Assembly (NCBI GenBank): GCA_051453625.1 | Contig: JBOZIK010000001.1 | Location: 117,169,610 to 117,190,371 of the forward strand | DNA: 20,762 bases | Source: Welwitschia mirabilis | Taxonomy: Eukaryota; Gnetophyta; Gnetopsida; Welwitschiales | Reading direction: 5' to 3' | Shown here: positions 19,089 to 20,762 of the stretch, in pieces | Numbering within the stretch: the first letter of the stretch is position 1 | How the letters are laid out: each line of letters opens with the position of its first letter | Made by a program: the position numbers and the translations under genes | Notes under the pieces: model-generated | The model's input: only the letters and a program-made list of their open reading frames with translations | What the model was told of the DNA's origin: nothing | Databases searched by the model: none

Positions 19089-19900
19089 GGCATGTTAGTA
19101 TATCACCATGATGCACATTATAGGCCCATTAATTTTGACAATATAAGATCATTTTGTAGGCATAGGGATTATATCAGCAATGAAAGATTGTAGACAGTGT
19201 GAATGAGGCTGTGAGAGAAAGCTATAACAATATGAAACAGGTTATTCGAACAATTCATGTAGCATTTTCATGCACTTAGAAAGATGTATGCTTGAAACCA
19301 TCAATGTCTGCTATGTTGTTAATGCTCTCAAGTGCTTTAGTAACACAGTCAAATCCAACAAAGCCTGCACTTGTTAGCATTAATCAGAGTTCTGGTTATG
19401 CCTCCAATTATGAAAATCAATCACATTAAGCAATGAAAGAAACAGTTACCCCCTTCACCTCCAAGCAGAAGGGTCTCCCATGTTACTGTTTTCCTTTCCC
19501 ATGTGGTACCAAGGTGACAGTAATTAACTATGAATTTTGTAATTTTCTCAATTTTATAATGTTTTGTACAGAATGAAGTTAAGTTCATGTGCAATGACAT
19601 TTGGTAAAGGTTGGTATTTAACATTTTAAAAGATGCACAATTTAATGTAATAGAACTGATTTAAAAGAGATGAAAATTTGTTTAATAGATCATGGTTCTG
19701 ACATTTAATATATGTTTACATAGATTAAATAAATTTCATAAGATTTACCTGTGTTTAAGGTGTAAAACATGGTGCGTGAGGTCCTACACCCATCTGTAGA
19801 ATTAGGATTAGCTAAAACCTTACTTTACTAAATACAAAGGAAAACACAATTGAGTGTGTCAATAACTTGGCTTGGCAAACACAACTGCAAATGAAGACTG
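19089..19900. other. unassigned stretch apart from the small frame at 19276-19380
   Basis: No recognised coding sequence. TTTTGTACAG followed by AATGAAGTTAAGTTCATG near 19563-19590 and then TTTGGTAAAGG near 19600-19610 looks like a tiny plus-strand exon with acceptor and donor. The minus strand is open over 19421-19624 without known motifs. Confidence 0.3.
19276..19380 (-). other. 35-codon small open frame, unassigned
   Basis: ATG at 19378-19380 to TAA at 19276-19278. The product has a balanced, protein-like composition (MLTSAGFVGFDCVTKALES and INNIADIDGFKHTSF) unlike the Lys/Asn/Phe/Ile-rich noise around it. GCTAACAAGTGCAG just upstream could be a branch point plus splice acceptor, making this a last exon rather than a small gene. 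No family was recognised. Confidence 0.25.
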
Positions 19901-20153
19901 CATTTTATTTCATTTTAACATTTCATGGAATCGATATTTCTCAAATCAAATTTACATGAGTAAGGAGAGAATTGCATGCAAAGTGCCAAAAACAAAATTA
20001 CAAGATAAACACACATGAAACATGTCATTTATTATCGAAATATATCAGGTATGCAATAGCCAAGCTAATTGCAAATGTATGTGAGGACGTCAGATATCAT
20101 CATTCAGCCATTCACAAACTAATACATTATTGGAAAGGTACAATAGAAAATGA
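19901..20153 (-). other. candidate 3' untranslated region of the tetraspanin gene
   Basis: This lies just past the gap that should contain the tetraspanin stop codon, on the same strand, without coding similarity. Two AATAAA motifs are present in the sense direction, at 20028-20033 and 19904-19909. Position and motifs fit a 3' UTR, but no transcript evidence is available. Confidence 0.35.
20028..20033 (-). terminator. candidate polyadenylation signal AATAAA
   Basis: Minus-strand AATAAA, about 120 bases beyond the gap edge. A second copy lies at 19904-19909. In AT-rich DNA the hexamer is common, so support comes only from its place downstream of the tetraspanin exon. Confidence 0.3.
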
Positions 20154-20436
20154 NNNNNNNNNNNNNNNNNNNNNNNNNNNNNNNNNNNNNNNNNNNNNNN
20201 NNNNNNNNNNNNNNNNNNNNNNNNNNNNNNNNNNNNNNNNNNNNNNNNNNNNNNNNNNNNNNNNNNNNNNNNNNNNNNNNNNNNNNNNNNNNNNNNNNNN
20301 NNNNNNNNNNNNNNNNNNNNNNNNNNNNNNNNNNNNNNNNNNNNNNNNNNNNNNNNNNNNNNNNNNNNNNNNNNNNNNNNNNNNNNNNNNNNNNNNNNNN
20401 NNNNNNNNNNNNNNNNNNNNNNNNNNNNNNNNNNNN
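20154..20436. other. assembly gap (283 N)
   Basis: Unknown bases. It should contain the last part of the tetraspanin coding sequence: the end of the extracellular loop, transmembrane segment 4 and the stop. Confidence 1.
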
Positions 20437-20579
20437 GCATGAATCACAGTCGTAGCACTTCTTGCCATCATTGTTGTTCCATGTCTTACAGTCCGTGCTT
20501 GACTTATCATTAATCGTTCCTGTCCAAACTGTTGCTGACTTATACTCGAAACCACAAGAGGTTGGGGGTTTGCAGCAAC
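20437..20579 (-). CDS. tetraspanin, partial: exon encoding the large extracellular loop
   Basis: Tetraspanins are four-span membrane proteins that organise protein microdomains at the plasma membrane. In plants they act in development, reproduction and stress responses. The minus strand, from an acceptor TTCTAGTTAG at 20580-20590, reads (G)CCKPPTSCGFEYKSATVW and later DCKTWNNNDGKKCYDCDSC, where it enters the gap. The GCCKPP motif and the C-Y-x-C-x-S-C ending are the plant tetraspanin signature in the large extracellular loop. Seven Cys are visible, and no stop or frameshift occurs in the 47 codons. The first codon is split, so an upstream exon with transmembrane segments 1-3 must lie beyond 20762. 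Transmembrane 4 and the stop fall in the gap. The member of the family cannot be told. Confidence 0.9.
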
Positions 20580-20762
20580 CTAACTAGAAATTCATTAAAA
20601 AAAAAAAAAGCAGTTTAGAAATTAGAAAAGAAATGGAAGTTTGAATGTATCAGAAAGCTTCATTTGATAAATATATTATGCAAATTCTTGCATTAAGTGC
20701 ATTCCTACACATGGCCAAGGAAATGAATGTAATGTGTATGGTAATGTTAGCTCTAGATATCA
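20580..20762 (-). other. intron of the tetraspanin gene (partial)
   Basis: In sense direction this AT-rich, non-coding stretch ends with a T-rich tract (poly-T opposite the A-run at 20597-20609) and then TTCTAGTTAG next to the tetraspanin exon, the pattern of a plant 3' splice site. Two AGs are close together, and the second leaves the frame needed for GCCKPP. Its donor lies outside the window. Confidence 0.7.

Noticed and set aside
20090-20555. Frames of 101-156 codons around the last gap
   Set aside because: They are gap artefacts or are out of frame with the tetraspanin exon on the minus strand.

Overview
The window looks like AT-rich, gap-containing nuclear DNA from a flowering plant. 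The evidence is several decayed Ty3/Gypsy LTR retrotransposons, a CACTA-type DNA-transposon terminus and, at the right edge, one exon of a plant-type tetraspanin on the minus strand. The species cannot be told from the sequence. No prokaryotic gene structure, CRISPR array, rRNA or tRNA was seen. Four runs of N (6982-7458, 17546-17615, 17870-18480, 20154-20436) are assembly gaps.

Layout. 1-1700 holds no recognisable gene, only A-rich sequence and a short palindrome. 1711-2590 (+) is an integrase relic (element A), followed by a polypurine tract and what is probably a long LTR starting at 2703 and perhaps ending near 5716. 6240-8880 (-) is a second gypsy relic (element B): gag-like, protease, reverse transcriptase and the first part of RNase H, with a gap inside RT. 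9425-10700 is a degenerate minisatellite with about 28-bp units arranged in a three-unit higher-order period, changing format twice along its length. 11104-11360 is the terminal part of a CACTA element with hairpin-forming subterminal repeats. 11777-16718 (-) is the best preserved element (C), with two LTRs of about 440 bp, a perfect 5-bp target duplication AAGAG, a polypurine tract and relics of gag, protease, RT, RNase H and integrase. All are broken by stops and frameshifts.

16724-20150 is richer in unique-looking sequence, with a few exon-like patches I cannot assign. 20437-20579 (-) encodes part of the large extracellular loop of a tetraspanin. Its upstream exon lies beyond the right edge and its C-terminus falls in the last gap.

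None of the transposon genes appears able to make a full protein. Where ancestral codons can be inferred, damage is dominated by C-to-T and G-to-A changes (Gln or Arg to stop, Trp to stop, Cys to Tyr), as expected of long-methylated, silenced repeats. The only gene likely to be functional is the tetraspanin. I found no convincing undescribed system. The most unusual structure is the 9425-10700 minisatellite.
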